A DNA stretch of 64,000 bases from Smallanthus sonchifolius (taxonomy: Eukaryota; Streptophyta; Magnoliopsida; Asterales; Asteraceae): assembly GCA_023525975.1 (NCBI GenBank), contig CM042034.1:62012279-62076278 (forward strand), written 5' to 3'. Shown piece after piece: positions 12,764 to 23,580 of the stretch. Under the pieces are notes generated by a model. That model searched no databases and was not told the DNA's origin. It saw only the letters and a list, made by a program, of their open reading frames with translations. Within the stretch, counting starts at the first letter, position 1, and every line of letters begins with the position of its first letter. Made by a program: the position numbers and the translations under genes.

Positions 12764-13048
12764 ACACACGACCGTGCTTGGGACAAGGCACGATCGTGCT
12801 AGAACCACGGGCGTGACCGTGCTAGTCAGGGAGGCGACCGTGTTGACTAAACAGAATGCATAATTAGGCTGTTCACTAGGCACGATCGTGTCTTGGGACA
12901 GGCACGACCGTGTCTAGGGTTTTGAGGCACCACCAAGTCTAGCCAAGGGCATGACCGGGTCTGAGTGTGTGAGGCACGACCGCGCTGTCATTTGGCACGA
13001 CCGTGTCTCATGAAGCACGACCGCGCTAGAAGACTAGCGCGACCGTGT
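12764..13048. repeat. GCACGACCGTGC word array in solo LTR C
   Basis: About ten copies of a short near-palindrome, GCACGACCGTGC and variants (GCACGATCGTGC is a perfect palindrome), at irregular 20-40 bp spacing. A second cluster of about four lies at 13653-13736. The words are sharply GC-rich against AT-rich surroundings. Confidence 0.85.
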
Positions 13049-13652
13049 TTGTTCCAAAACAGGAACGAATTGACAGATTCTTATAATGTTAACGTTGGAT
13101 TTCATTGGGCTTTCATCTGTAGAGTTATTACGAGTATTTTGGGATATATTAATTGTATTTTAAACGTGTTTAAAGCAGGGTTCGGTTAAATCTATTTTGA
13201 ACGAAAACTAGATTCTGGTTCGTGATGATTCCCATATTGTAAGCCCAAATTAGATTAGGGCTTTTGATTTATAGACTAAAACGTAAGTGTGAGAGGTTTC
13301 AATTACCCGGAAGGACGACGAATTGATAGTGTTCGGTAGGGAGAAATTCCGGCGACGACGGGTTCGGTTTCCGGCGCCTTCTTCTGCAATTCCGACTGAC
13401 TCAGGGTTTCCGGGAGCTTCAGAGAGGATTGATAGTATGTTGGCTTAGGAGAATCGTAATAAAAAATGGTAAATTCGACGGTCTTGTGAGAGGATTGGAT
13501 GGTTATGAGTTGAATCGACGAAATTTGGTTTATTTGCTGTAATTGTTATGATTAAAATATTTAATTGGGTTTGTTAATGATGAAAACGTGTAGAACGGTT
13601 ATGAAATCGAACGTCACTGTGATTAAAGTCTGCATTTACGTTTCAACTTATG

Positions 13653-13736
13653 AGAGGCGCGACCGTGCCTAGGCACCGGGCGCGATGGTTCCAAAGCGGG
13701 GCGCGCGACCGTGCTAGAACGAGGCGCGACCGTGCC
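13653..13736. repeat. Second GCGCGACCGTGC cluster in solo LTR C
   Basis: About four units of the same word family as at 12764-13048, here mostly GGCGCGACCGTGCC, closer to the 5' end of the minus-strand LTR. Confidence 0.8.
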
Positions 13737-13981
13737 TATTAGGGTTTCTTGTTACTTTTTCAACGTCAGACCTTGTAACTTTAGTCTTTGACATATTTGT
13801 ATAAATAGATACTTATGTAGTGTTTAGTAGGTTATAACCGAGTAAAATTTGCGGATTTGCATTGAAATATAGTATTTAGTTGATGGTATGAGTAGAACAA
13901 AACATTGCAGTAGAATTGGATTTGAAATGCATTACATTGAATCGAAATATGGATACTAAAAATCAGAAATGTTACACGAAC

Positions 13982-14790
13982 TAACAGAAAAATGATTTAT
14001 TAGACCGATCATCTCACCGTGGGGCGCTCCGGTACTATTTGTAAAGAAGAAGGACGGCAGCATGCGCATGTGCATTGACTACCGCGAGTTGAACAAGAGG
14101 ACAGTAAAGAACAAATACCTACTGCCTAGAATAGACGACCTTTTTGATCAACTGCAAGGTGCGAATTGATTCTCAAAGATCGATCTTAGGTCGGGTTACC
14201 ATCAGTTGAAAGTAAGAGAAGAAGACGTACCAAAGACCGCGTTTCGCACGCGATATGGACATTATGAGTTTCTCGTGATGTCCTTCGGATTGACCAATGC
14301 ACCAGCAGCGTTCATGGATTTGATTAATAGAGTATGTTGACCAATGTTGGATCGATCGGTGATAGTCTTTATAGACGACATACTGGTATATTCAAAAAGC
14401 GAGGGTGATCACCACTGTCACCTAAGAGAGGTTCTGGAGGTGCTAAAGCAAGAAAAGTTGTACGCAAAATTCTCCAAATGTGCGTTCTGGCTTAGGGAAG
14501 TCCAATTCCTAGGTCATGTAATAAACCCAAACGGCATTATGGTGGATCCTGCAAAGATCGAGACAGTAAAGGAATGGAACATCCCAAAGACACCAACAAA
14601 GATACGAAGCTTTCTGGGATTGGCAGGCTACTATCGAAGGTTCATTCAATATTTTTCAAGAATAGCCTCGCCACTAACTAAGTTGACACGGAAGGAAGTG
14701 AAATATGAATGGGGTCCAACCCAAAACAACGCGTTTGAGGAACTTAAGGCACGATTAACCCAAGCTCCAGTCTTGGCACTACCTGAGGGA
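13982..14790 (+). pseudogene. Reverse transcriptase of Gypsy B
   Basis: Continues the pol frame cut by C. Typical Gypsy RT blocks are visible: [18 protein letters not shown], then [22 protein letters not shown], and the catalytic [10 protein letters not shown] at about 14369-14398, so the active-site Asp pair is kept. Three in-frame stops break it: TGA before FIRP (about 13994), TGA in QLQGAN*FSK (about 14167) and TGA in NRVC*PM (about 14338). The thumb and connection segments ([12 protein letters not shown]) follow without a break. Confidence 0.92.
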
Positions 14791-15420
14791 AATGAAGACT
14801 TAGTAGTCTACTCTGACGCTTCGGGTCAGGGTTTAGGTTGCGTACTTATGCAACGAGGAAAGGTAATTGCTTACGCCTCGCGACAACTAAAGATTCACGA
14901 GGTTAACTACCCAAGACATGATCTAGAGTTAGCGGCAGTAGTTTTCGCGTTGAAAATATGGAGGCACTATATGTAAGGAGTTAAATGCACCATTTACTCC
15001 GATCACAAAAGCCTGAAGTACTTTTTCGAACAAAAGGAATTAAAACATGAGACAAAGGAGGTGGTTAGAGCTACTGAAGGACTATGACTGTGAGATATTG
15101 TACCATCCAGGTAAAGCAAACGTGGTGGCTGACGCTTTAAGCAGAAAGGAAGAATCGGAACCTATACGGATCCAAGCGTGTCAGCTGATTATAACACTAG
15201 ATTTGATGAGTGAGATATCAAAAGCACAAGATGAAGCACTATTAGAATTGAATATAAAACAGGAAAGAATGGTAGGACAACAAGGGAATATGGACGTAAA
15301 TGCATACGGTGTACGAATTAGGTTTGGCCGGATGTGGATACCCAAGATTGGCGAGCTTAGAGCCAAAATACTCGATGAGGCCCATAAGTCTCGCTATTCT
15401 ATCCACCCCGGGACAAAAAA
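14791..15420 (+). pseudogene. RNase H and linker of Gypsy B
   Basis: [17 protein letters not shown] carries the first catalytic Asp of Gypsy RNase H, and [18 protein letters not shown] the conserved Glu helix. A TAA follows at about 14974 (HYM*GVKC), and near 15045 one extra A shifts the frame so that the tail (RRWLELLKDYDCEILYHPG) continues in another frame up to the DALSRK linker. The enzyme normally removes the RNA strand during reverse transcription. Confidence 0.9.
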
Positions 15421-16634
15421 AAATGTATCAAGACTTGAAGAAAGAATACTGGTGGCCTGGCATGAAGAATGATGTGACAGAATACGTGAGCAAGTGCCTA
15501 ACATGTTCTCTAGTTAAGGCCGAGCACCAGAAACCATGCGGTAAAATGCAACCTTTACCAATACCGGAATGGAGGTGGGAGGAGATCACGATGGGCTTCA
15601 TTACCAAGCTACCGCGAACAGCTAAAGGCAATGATACCATTTGGGTGATCGTCAACCGCTTGACGAAAAGTGCTCACTTCTTGCCAATACGTGAGACTTC
15701 TTCGTCAGAAAGACTAGCAGAAGTATTTGTCAAGGAAGTTGTGAGCAGACATGGTATGCCGCTGTCGATTGTGTCCGACAGGGATACTAGATTCACGTCA
15801 AGGTTTTGGAAGAAATTCAATGAAGCAATGGGCACTAGACTGAACATCAGCACCGCTTACCACCCCCAAACCGATGGACAATCGGAAAGGACCATTCAGA
15901 CCTTGGAGGACATGCTCCGGGCCTGCATCATTGACTTCGGTGGGAGCTGGGACAGCCATCTACCATTGGCAGAATTTTCATATAACAACAGCTATCACTT
16001 GACTATTGGCATGCCGCCATTTGAAATGTTGTATGGAAGGAAATGTAGGACCCCGGTTTGTTGGGGGGAAATTGGACAAAAGGATTTTGCAAGTCTCGAA
16101 GTGGTCAAAGCTACTTCCGAGAAATTTGATCAAATCAAGGCTCGAATGAAAGCCGCAAAGGACAGACAGAAATCATACGCAGATAAGAGAAGAAGGGATT
16201 TAGAGTTTCAAGTGGGGGACATGGTACTGTTAAAAGTATCACCATGGAAAGGAATCATTCGATTCAGAAAACGTGGCAAACTAAGTCCAAGGTCTGTCGG
16301 ACCTTTCAAGATCATAGCGAGAGTGGGTCAAGTTGCTTACAGACTCGACCTACCCGTTGAGCTTAGTGGAATACACCCTACGTTCCACGTGTCGCACTTA
16401 CGCAAGTGCCTAGCTGACGACACAGCTCACATACCTTACAACGAGATCGAAGTAGATAACAGTCTAAATTATGTAAAGGAACCGATAGCCATCCTTGACA
16501 GAGCTGAGAAACGACTACGCAATAAGTCGATTCCTCTAGTCAAAATACAATGGAAGCACAGAAAAGAGTCAGAAGCTACGTGGGAAAAAGAAGATGAGAT
16601 GAGGGGATTATACCCTCAATTGTTTAACGTATAA
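15340..16634 (+). pseudogene. Integrase with chromodomain-type tail, Gypsy B
   Basis: HHCC zinc domain: HKSRYSIHPG with the later C-LTC pair (about 15385-15510). The run of nine A at about 15415-15423 holds one extra base and breaks the frame between 'IHPGTKK' and 'MYQDLKKEYWW'. In the catalytic core the first Asp is changed: VIVNRLTKSAHF has Asn (codon 15654-15656) where the family has Asp. The second Asp (IVSDRDTRF) and the Glu (TDGQSERTIQ) are present. The C-terminal part (WKHRKESEATWE, EDEMRGLYPQLF) is the chromodomain-like module of chromoviruses, thought to steer insertion to heterochromatin. Inactive by the Asp change alone. Confidence 0.92.
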
Positions 16635-16657
16635 GCAGTTTCGAGGACGAAACCACT

Positions 16658-16673
16658 TTAAGGAGGGTAGACT
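16658..16673 (+). other. Polypurine tract of Gypsy B
   Basis: AAGGAGGGTAG followed by ACT just before the 3' LTR. It is preceded by TTTCGAGGACGAAACC, the phrase seen before the PPT of many chromoviruses and also in G (59780-59817) and E (39215-39250). Confidence 0.9.
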
Positions 16674-18666
16674 TGTAACACCCCAAAAATAGTAAATTAG
16701 TAAATAATAAAGCGATAGAGACTTAATCATCATAAAACAAAAGAAAAACGTATGGGGTTGGGCTCGGCTCCAACGGGCCGAGCAGAGCCCAGGTATAAAA
16801 AAGGGCAAGACAGCCTTGAATCTCTCATTTTCCACAAACACTTGCAAGCTAGAGAGAGAAAGGAGAGTCGGGTCTAGAGAAAGAAAGTCGACGAATCGAC
16901 ACGAAATTGAAGGAGCACGTTACTACTGAGCTCGTGAGCAAAACCTCCGAATCAGAATCACAATCCAGGTAACGATTCAACGTTAAACTGAGTTTTTCTT
17001 CGTTTTGGGATTTTTCGGGTTTTAGCTAAATAGGAGACGTTTTTATGGATGAAACTTGAAAATAAGCTTAGAACTAGCATCTAGAGTGAAAACCGCACCT
17101 TTTGATCAAAGAAAGTTGTAAGATTAGCATGATCGGATTAACACGCAAAATTTCTGACTTGTCCAGAAAACAGGTGCTACATACTTATCAAGTACGCAGT
17201 AGGGACGTCCTACGTACTTACCAAGTACGCAGGAGAAAGATCATGCGTACTTACCAAGTACGTAGGTACGAAGGAGAAAGATCATGCGTACTTACCAAGT
17301 ACGCAGGTACGCAGGAGAAAGATCATGCGTACTTACCAAGTACGCAGGAGAAAGATCATGCGTACTTGTCAAGTGCGCATGAGCAAGAACCTGTGCACTT
17401 ACTAAGTGCGCAGGCAGCAGACCAGTAAGTAAATTCAGTATGTTTAGAATGATTAACCGCTAGAGTCAAGGTTGAGTCTGATGTGTATTTAACTACCTAA
17501 TTCGGATCGTACGTGATATTGTTGGACCTTTGTTTAGGACAACCAAGACTAGCTTATCAGGTGAGTTCTATGTGCCCCCTTCTATGTTATGTTCAAAAAA
17601 GCTTATTAAAAGCTTATTAAATGTTTTGGGGCTGAAATGTATACACTAAATGAATAAATGATATGAATGCTAATGTGATCATACGTGATATACTAATATA
17701 TACTTATACATATATGAGAATGAATTAAGAACAAAGAATGAAACGTATGTTTACAAAAAATAAATGAAAGAATGGCATAACGTAAATAAATGAAATCTTG
17801 CTTTATAATTATTTATATTGCATGATATGAATGTATGTATACGTTATGGACGGAAACGAAGCTAACGGCTAGTTCTGTAGACGGACGACCACGTGACTAT
17901 TTTGCAACCGGGAAAGATACGTTCCTACGTAAGCTAGGACGTACAAAAAGCATAAATGGGCGGTCGAAGTAAATGCTAAAATAGTATAATGGTTGCATAA
18001 ACAATAGTTCGCGTGGGAAACGGATGCCTTAGGGCAGACGGGCGAATATGACGGACTACGACGGTAGGACGGGTAAGACGGACGGCCGAAGGTTGGCCGG
18101 ACCAAAGTTAAGGCGGACGGTTTCTAGGACCGGACGAGTAAAAGGGCTACGACGGTAGCTTAAGTGCCTATGTCTTTGTGATATATGCACTAAAAGACGG
18201 GTTGATCACCCTTATGTGTATGACCAATGAATGTAAAGGAAAGAAAAGGGGAATGCATATCTACGTAGTCACATCAGAATGAAGAAAGAAAAGTATAAGC
18301 TATGAATACGTATTTATAGAAATGTATGTATATAATTATGTATACTTTTAAAGAAAAGAATGAACATACTTAATAGTTTTAAACTAGAACTCACCAGCGT
18401 TAGCTGACTTTTAGTATACATTTCAGGTACAGAAAGGAAGGGTCGTGCGAAGGCGTGAAGGTTACCCGGCATAAGGCTGACATCCCACTTTTATATATGT
18501 TAAGACAAATGTTACGTACTTAATTTTAAAGACTTCCACTGTTATGTCATGTCATGTTACGTTATGTAATGAATGAATTCGAATGTTTTAAATTTAAGCT
18601 CAGTAATTATGACTATGTTTATGAGTAAATCCAACAAGTGAGGTTACCCGGGAAAGGGGCCTTACA
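16674..18666 (+). repeat. 3' LTR of Gypsy B
   Basis: 1,993 bp, partner of 7834-9782. Differences include an extra unit in the word array (17177-17413, seven units against six) and a duplicated AAGCTTATTAA near 17598-17620. Confidence 0.95.
17177..17413 (+). repeat. Word array in 3' LTR of B (seven units)
   Basis: Seven copies of GCGTACTTNNNAAGTACGC and variants, mostly 33 or 41 bp apart, one more than in the 5' LTR. Several units match the consensus exactly. Confidence 0.9.
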
Positions 18667-18940
18667 TTATCTTCAGGAGCACTGGAGACCCCTTCCTTTG
18701 CAATCTCGAGTCGATCCTTCACTTTCTCTCTCTACGGTTTCTCTCTCTAGATTCTTTGCAGATGAGAGAAATGGAGGTGACTTAGGCTTTTTATTGGAGG
18801 CTCCTCCCCCTTATGCGCCAACCTCAAGTTCGCCAGGCCCATCCGGCCCGACCCGTCTTGCCGCGTTCATTTATTCTTTTCGTCACGCGTTTACCCATTA
18901 TTATAACTCGTCGTTTTATTTTCGGGATGTTACAAATCGG

Positions 18941-18953
18941 CCAAGTGGGAGAT
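18941..18953 (+). other. Polypurine tract of Copia A
   Basis: CCAAGTGGGAGAT immediately before the 3' LTR. AAGTGGGAG is the usual PPT core of many plant Copia elements. Confidence 0.85.
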
Positions 18954-19182
18954 TGTTGGATATTAGATATTCGATCATCGATAATATCAACGTTGCTATC
19001 GAGGTACGATCCGAAGTGTTACACTTTGTGCAAATAACACATTATATCGTTTATTTGTTAAACGTTATTACACGAAACAAGAATTTTGAATTCGGTGGAT
19101 TAAATATCTAGAGAGGTATTTATAGATTACATTGTATTTAATTATTGAGAATAACTAAATCCAAGAGAGTCGGAATGTGTTG

Positions 19183-19183
<1 letters not shown>

Positions 19184-19220
<37 letters not shown>

Positions 19221-19238
19221 GTAATATATATATATATA
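19184..19238. repeat. (TA)n microsatellite left of the MITE
   Basis: Long TA run with one short break. A matching but shorter TA run follows the MITE at 19575-19594. Confidence 0.9.
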
Positions 19239-19574
19239 GGGGAGGGATCAAGAGAAAACCACAAAGTTAGGCGAAAACTAAGAAAACCACATCATTTTAG
19301 GCAATTTTTTTTATTTACGTATACGTATCCAAATTATTTTTTTTGATTTACGTATACGTAACCACAATTTTTTTGTTTTATGTTTACGTATACGTAACAC
19401 TATGTGTAAAAAAAATTTCTGTAAAAATGTTTAATATTACAATGATACTCTTATAAATAAATAAAAATAAAATAAAACAAAAAAAATATATTATTATATG
19501 ATTGGGTAAAATTGGTTTTTTTAGTGGTTTTCTCGGTTTTCTCCTAACTTTGTGGTTTTCTCTTGATCTCTCCC
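19239..19574. mobile_element. MITE with about 40-bp terminal inverted repeats
   Basis: The left end GGGAGGGATCAAGAGAAAAC and the right end GTTTTCTCTTGATCTCTCCC are inverted copies, and the inverted match continues through CCACAAAGTTAGG for about 40 bp. Length is about 335 bp, AT-rich, no coding. It sits in the middle of a TA run, so its target was TA or (TA)n, like the rice Micron family. The middle contains a TTTACGTATACGTA motif three times (19315-19400). No transposase. Confidence 0.85.
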
Positions 19575-20277
19575 ATATATATATATATATATATTGGCAG
19601 GTTTTTATATTAAATAGTTAAATATAGAACCAGTTTGGTTAGCACAATATAGTTTATTAATTAATGTAATTATAAACTAGAAGGACTAGAACTGATTAAG
19701 TGTTAATCAATTAATAATTAAAGGTTAATTGTTCAGGGTTTTAAGTGTAATTAGAATTACTATAAATACATCATTATACTTAAACCCTAATACCAGTTCT
19801 TGCCTCCACAAGGTTTGTGCAAAAGGAGAAGGACCACCCCCCCTTTTTGCGCCGTCCGCCACTAACGAAACCGGTCGGCCACCTGAAGCCGCCGTGACCG
19901 GCCTCCGTTGCTACTTGTCGCGCAACCCCACCAAGCCCCACCTATCGCCGCCGTTCTCCTCCTCCGTGAGCCGAACCAGAAGAAAACCGTGAACCGGGTT
20001 TGACGATTGAGTGTTTTCGTGTGACGAGTTCTTTGTTGTCATCTAGCGTGACGTTCTTTGTACCCGAGTGTTTCAACTCGGTTGTTTCGTCAAAGGTATA
20101 TAACCTAAACACCCTATGGATGTGTTTTATTTATTTATTATTGTCTAAACGCTGTGTAATCGGATCACTGTATGGAATTCAGATGTGATCTGTTAATGGT
20201 ACTATTAAATCGCTTCCGCTAAATATATATGATTTATTTATTTAAATAGTTTAAATAATTAATGTTTTAAAAGTTAA

Positions 20278-21146
20278 GAACTAGCTCAATTCAGGAAATT
20301 AAAAGTCTGGGATTTGGTCGATCTACCAAAGAATAAGTATCCCACTGGTACTCGTTGGGTCTTCTAAAACAAGACTGATGAAAGAAATGTGCTCATCAAG
20401 AATAAGGCCCGACTAGTTGTACAAGGGTTTGCTCAAGAAGAAGGAATTGGTTATGAAGAAGTTTTTTCTCCCGTGGCTCATTTGGAAGCAATAAGAATTT
20501 TCCTGGCTTATGCATGTTACAAGAATTTTAAGGTCTATCAAATGGACGTAAAAAGTGCATTCTTATATGGGAAGGTCAAGGAGGAAGTTTTTGTGTATCA
20601 ACCTCCGGGGTTTGAAGATCCAAATTATCGAAGTCTAGTATACAAATTAGACAAAGCTATGTACGGACTTCATCAAGCTCCAAGAGCTTGGTACGACACT
20701 CTATCGTCTTATCTTCTAAAGAATGACTTTGAACGGGGGAGAATTGATATGACCTTATTCAAAAATAAAATTGGAAAGGACATTATGCTTGTGCAGATCT
20801 ATGTAGATGACAACATTTTCATATCAACAAATGAGAAACTGTGTCGAGACTTTTAGGACGTTATAAAAGCCAAATTTGAAATGAGCAAAATAGGTGAGTT
20901 AACATTCTTTCTTGGATTAGAAGTAAAACACTCAAATGACGGAACATTGATTTATCAAGCCAAGTATATTCAAGATATTCTCAAGAAGTTCCAGATGACT
21001 GATTCCAAAGCAGCGTCAACACCATTTGCTGCTCAAACTCCCATCTCTGCTGATCCAGAAGACAAACCCGTTGAGAGTCATCATTATCTTTCTATGATTG
21101 GTTCTCAAATGTATCTCACCGCTAGCCGTCAGGATATCATGTTCGC
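20278..21146 (+). pseudogene. Copia reverse transcriptase relic K (SIRE-like)
   Basis: Starts abruptly at the RT N-terminus (KLKVWDLVDLPKNKY) where Copia A ends, and stops abruptly at DIMFAV where a TGTCACACCC LTR-type end begins. Visible RT blocks: [46 protein letters not shown] and the catalytic YVDDNIF at about 20800-20820. Stops: TAA in WVF*NKTDE (about 20364) and TAG in CRDF*DVI (about 20854). The best relative in the window is the RT of element D, on the opposite strand. Its gag and integrase should lie left of the window. Confidence 0.9.
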
Positions 21147-23000
21147 TGTCACACCCGTAACACAGGACAGCCATCTACCAGAGTAGTACCTCCAACAAAT
21201 ATGTTCCCAGATAAGAGTGACGGGTCTAGGAGAGATTTATACACCGCTCTTTCCTAGACAGAACATTCCATTCGTCAGATAAGTACATACGAGTTGAAAG
21301 CCGCCTTCTAGTTACAGTGACGTTGATAATCCAGACACACAGCGTAAGGCTTAACAACATAACTTATGATAGAAAAAGAGAAAAAGAAAAAGAACTGATT
21401 ATATATCTATCTATGCATAACTGTTCTTGTGGGAAATGACAGTTAAACTGACAAACTCGGTCTTGGTCTGAAATAGATTTAAAAGGAGGAAGCGATTATA
21501 CTACAACTCAGTGACAAAAGATAATGAATGTTGAAAAGTGGATACCCACCTTGTCCACATCTGCACATTACTATAGACCCATCACAAAGGGGTTAAGAGT
21601 ATCTATTATATATATTTATATTAAAAAGAAAAGCAAAAAAAAACAAAAAGACACGTAATGACGTGCATTAGGAAATAAAAGACGTGCAATGACATGCAAA
21701 TCTATGCAAAAGACACCAATGAAGTGCATTCTAGTACTAAATGTGTCAATCTTGAGCTAAAAGACATGCAATGTCAATGACGTGCATTAGGATCAACATG
21801 AAAAACACAAAAAGATACACAATGTTAGTGATGAAGGTTTCTGTGACTGCTGAATGGATTTTTCTTATAAAAAACATGTCGTGTAAGTCCGACGTGCAAG
21901 TAAGTCCAACTGTATTTCAATAAATCAGGGCTAATAAGTCCGTCGTGCTGTGTTCCTGATCAAAAACTTCTTACAACATACCCTGAACTGCTCACAGACC
22001 CAGAATATGTGATGGCATAGACCTGAAACTCTCATCATTGTACTCAAAATATCATGAGAATGGGTAGGTTATACCCGGACAAGTGTGGGGAACGCTGACT
22101 TCCCTTAACACTACCAAAACAAGATAAAACCTTGCTGGTTGTATGTTGAAAGAATGATGCATGGGTTTGAAAGGACAAAAATATCAACCGTCATTCGTAG
22201 GTCGTGGACATCCTAAAGCAACAAACAAATGTTTTGATGACAAGTCTTGTCGGTATGATTCCACAAAAATAGGTTTGCACGTTTTTATATCAATAAAATG
22301 TCTATAGCCTTGTCTCCGGCTCTTATGCGTGCTTTGCGAGGTATTATCTCTAATTAAAATATCCCTTGAAATTCCCTTGATTAAAAATTAAGCTCAAAAA
22401 TTGCTTTCTTTTGGCCAAAATTTCAAAATTTGTAAATATGTATGAAATGGCGACTCTTGGAGAGTCGGCCCTCCCAAAATTTACTGATGTATATAAAGGT
22501 CAAAAAGGGGGAGAAATCATTTTTACCAAACCCTAAAAACTCTCCTTCTCTCCGGCGATTAGCTCAGTGTTTACTATCACTCTTGTCTCTCAAAAAATAC
22601 TAGATTGTGTGCTTTCTACTCATTCTCAAGGTAATTTCATGTGTATAGATTAGCTCATTTGCATCGTTTTTGCCTATTTTAGCTCGAAATCATCATCATT
22701 AGGAAGCATTGTAAAGATCTTTGTTCTTTTATGTAAATGAATATTAAGCTTCATGAGAAGACTGTTTCATAGAGCGTATGGCCAGTATCGGCTCGGGATT
22801 ACCGACTCTCACTCATCCTAATGATCTTTTGATCATTGAACGAAAGTTCAAAAGTAGAACCTATTTACCCGAACCGATTCTTTAAGTATATCAAGAAGGG
22901 AATTGCCGACTGTTCTCTATGAATAGCCGACTGTCACTATTTCTCATGGTCGACTATCACCGATCTGTTTCTATACTATCAATATTCTTGTATGATTATG
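21147..23000. repeat. LTR-like non-coding region of unresolved identity
   Basis: Begins TGTCACACCCG, the form of a Gypsy LTR terminus, exactly where the K frame breaks. It could be the left end of the LTR of H on the minus strand (which would then be about 5 kb long) or a separate element. No coding frame. A plus-strand TATATAAAGG at 22490-22499 followed by a CT-rich leader-like stretch, and a word array (22449-22955), are the only notable features. I could not find the partner end. Confidence 0.4.
22449..22955. repeat. CCGACT word array
   Basis: One perfect inverted repeat, CGACTCTTGGAGAGTCG (arms of 7, loop of 3), followed by looser copies: ACCGACTCTCACT (about 22800), GCCGACTGTTCTCT (about 22904), GCCGACTGTCACT (about 22928) and GTCGACTATCACC (about 22949). 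Confidence 0.6.
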
Positions 23001-23580
23001 TCCAAAATTTAAGATTATTATTATTTTATAACAACCTTATGACCAGTAGATCACTTGGTAAAAAAATAAGAATTTAAAAAAAAGCATAAGTATAAAAACG
23101 ACCTTTTTCATGTTAGATTTATTTTATTATCATAGCTAACTAACTCCAAAAACCAAAAAATTAAATATGGAGTCATTTTCTAGTAGGTCGAAGTTATTTC
23201 CAAAATATGGGAATTTTTTAGAAGTCAAGAAGTTAAAGTCATATTTTTTAGTAAAAAACCAGGTTTTTAAATGGTATACGTCTTGTTAAAGTTGCATGTG
23301 ACTATTTTGAGCTTATTTAACTCATCCCACCATTTAAATATATGTTATATAATATAACAAAAGTAAATCTAACAAGTTTTTAAGTGTTGATATGTTGGTG
23401 AAAAAGTCACCACATGATGCATGGTTTCAAGTCACACATGACATCTTGTGTTAATATTTTGTTATCATGACTTTAGAGACTTGATTTTTATGTTTACCCA
23501 AACTATATTATGTCCATATAAATTATTAATAGTGTAAAAACAAAGAACATGTAAAATAAAGCATATAAAGTGAGTACATG

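Larger units (their letters stand above)
11397..13976 (-). mobile_element. Solo LTR C (Gypsy, minus strand) inside pol of B
   Basis: 2,580 bp. On the minus strand it starts TGTAACATTTC at 13976 and ends GGTTGGGGTGTGACA at 11397, an end typical of plant Gypsy LTRs. Flanks are GGAAC (11392-11396) and CGAAC (13977-13981), a 5-bp TSD with one change. The RT linker reads 'LEEL' before and 'ELTEK' after, so removal restores the frame of pol. No internal region or second LTR is present. The interior is AT-rich except for GC-rich word arrays. Confidence 0.9.
7834..18666 (+). mobile_element. Complete Ty3/Gypsy chromovirus B (10.8 kb)
   Basis: Two LTRs (7834-9782, 16674-18666) begin TGTAACACCCC and end GGGCCTTACA. 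A tRNA-Met PBS and a PPT sit at the proper positions. A perfect 5-bp TSD, TTATC, lies at 7829-7833 and 18667-18671. Domain order gag, protease, RT, RNase H, integrase, chromodomain-like tail fits the Tekay-type chromoviruses. The LTRs differ by several percent by eye, so insertion is not recent. The pol gene is interrupted by solo LTR C (11397-13976) and carries stops, frameshifts and lost active-site residues. Confidence 0.95.
6130..18934 (-). mobile_element. Solo LTR B' (Gypsy, minus strand), split by element B
   Basis: Two pieces, 6130-7833 and 18672-18934, form one LTR of about 1.97 kb on the minus strand. It begins (minus) with TGTAACATCCCG at 18934 and ends at 6130 with GGGGCCTTACA. It is a diverged relative of the LTRs of B: same end sequence, same GAACTCACC...GTCAGC segment, same word array. 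No internal region is attached, so this is a solo LTR. Flanks are AATTG (6125-6129) and AATCG (18935-18939), a 5-bp TSD with one change. Removing 6130-18934 joins A's interior directly to its PPT. Confidence 0.88.
1..20277 (+). mobile_element. Copia element A (interrupted, non-autonomous)
   Basis: Outer LTR retrotransposon of the left block. The sequence at 1-540 is repeated at about 19752-20277, giving a truncated 5' LTR and a 3' LTR. A PBS-like site, a gag-like ORF (1877-2731), a relic of the RNase H tail (5119-5175) and a polypurine tract (18941-18953) lie between them in the expected order. Bases 6130-18934 are a later insertion. Without it A's visible part is about 7.5 kb. No reverse transcriptase or integrase is recognisable, so A probably relied on another element for mobility. 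Its right end lies inside a Copia reverse transcriptase (K), so A jumped into an older element. The left flank and TSD are outside the window. Superfamily Copia is inferred from gag, PPT style and RNase H tail. Confidence 0.75.
18954..20277 (+). repeat. 3' LTR of Copia A, with MITE inside
   Basis: Starts TGTTGGATATTAG after the PPT and matches 1-540 in its right part. Removing the MITE (19239-19574) and the flanking TA runs leaves roughly 0.95 kb. The right end is set near 20277, where the match to 1-540 ends and Copia RT codons begin. The terminal CA expected of an LTR is not clear there, so the end is good to a few bases only. Confidence 0.85.

Noticed and set aside
18638..19111. 157-codon ORF across the end of B, B' and A
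   Set aside because: It spans three element boundaries, so it arose by chance after the insertions.
22490..22499. Host gene promoter (TATATAAAGG with CT-rich leader)
   Set aside because: No ORF of any size follows within 2 kb; more likely an LTR promoter or chance.
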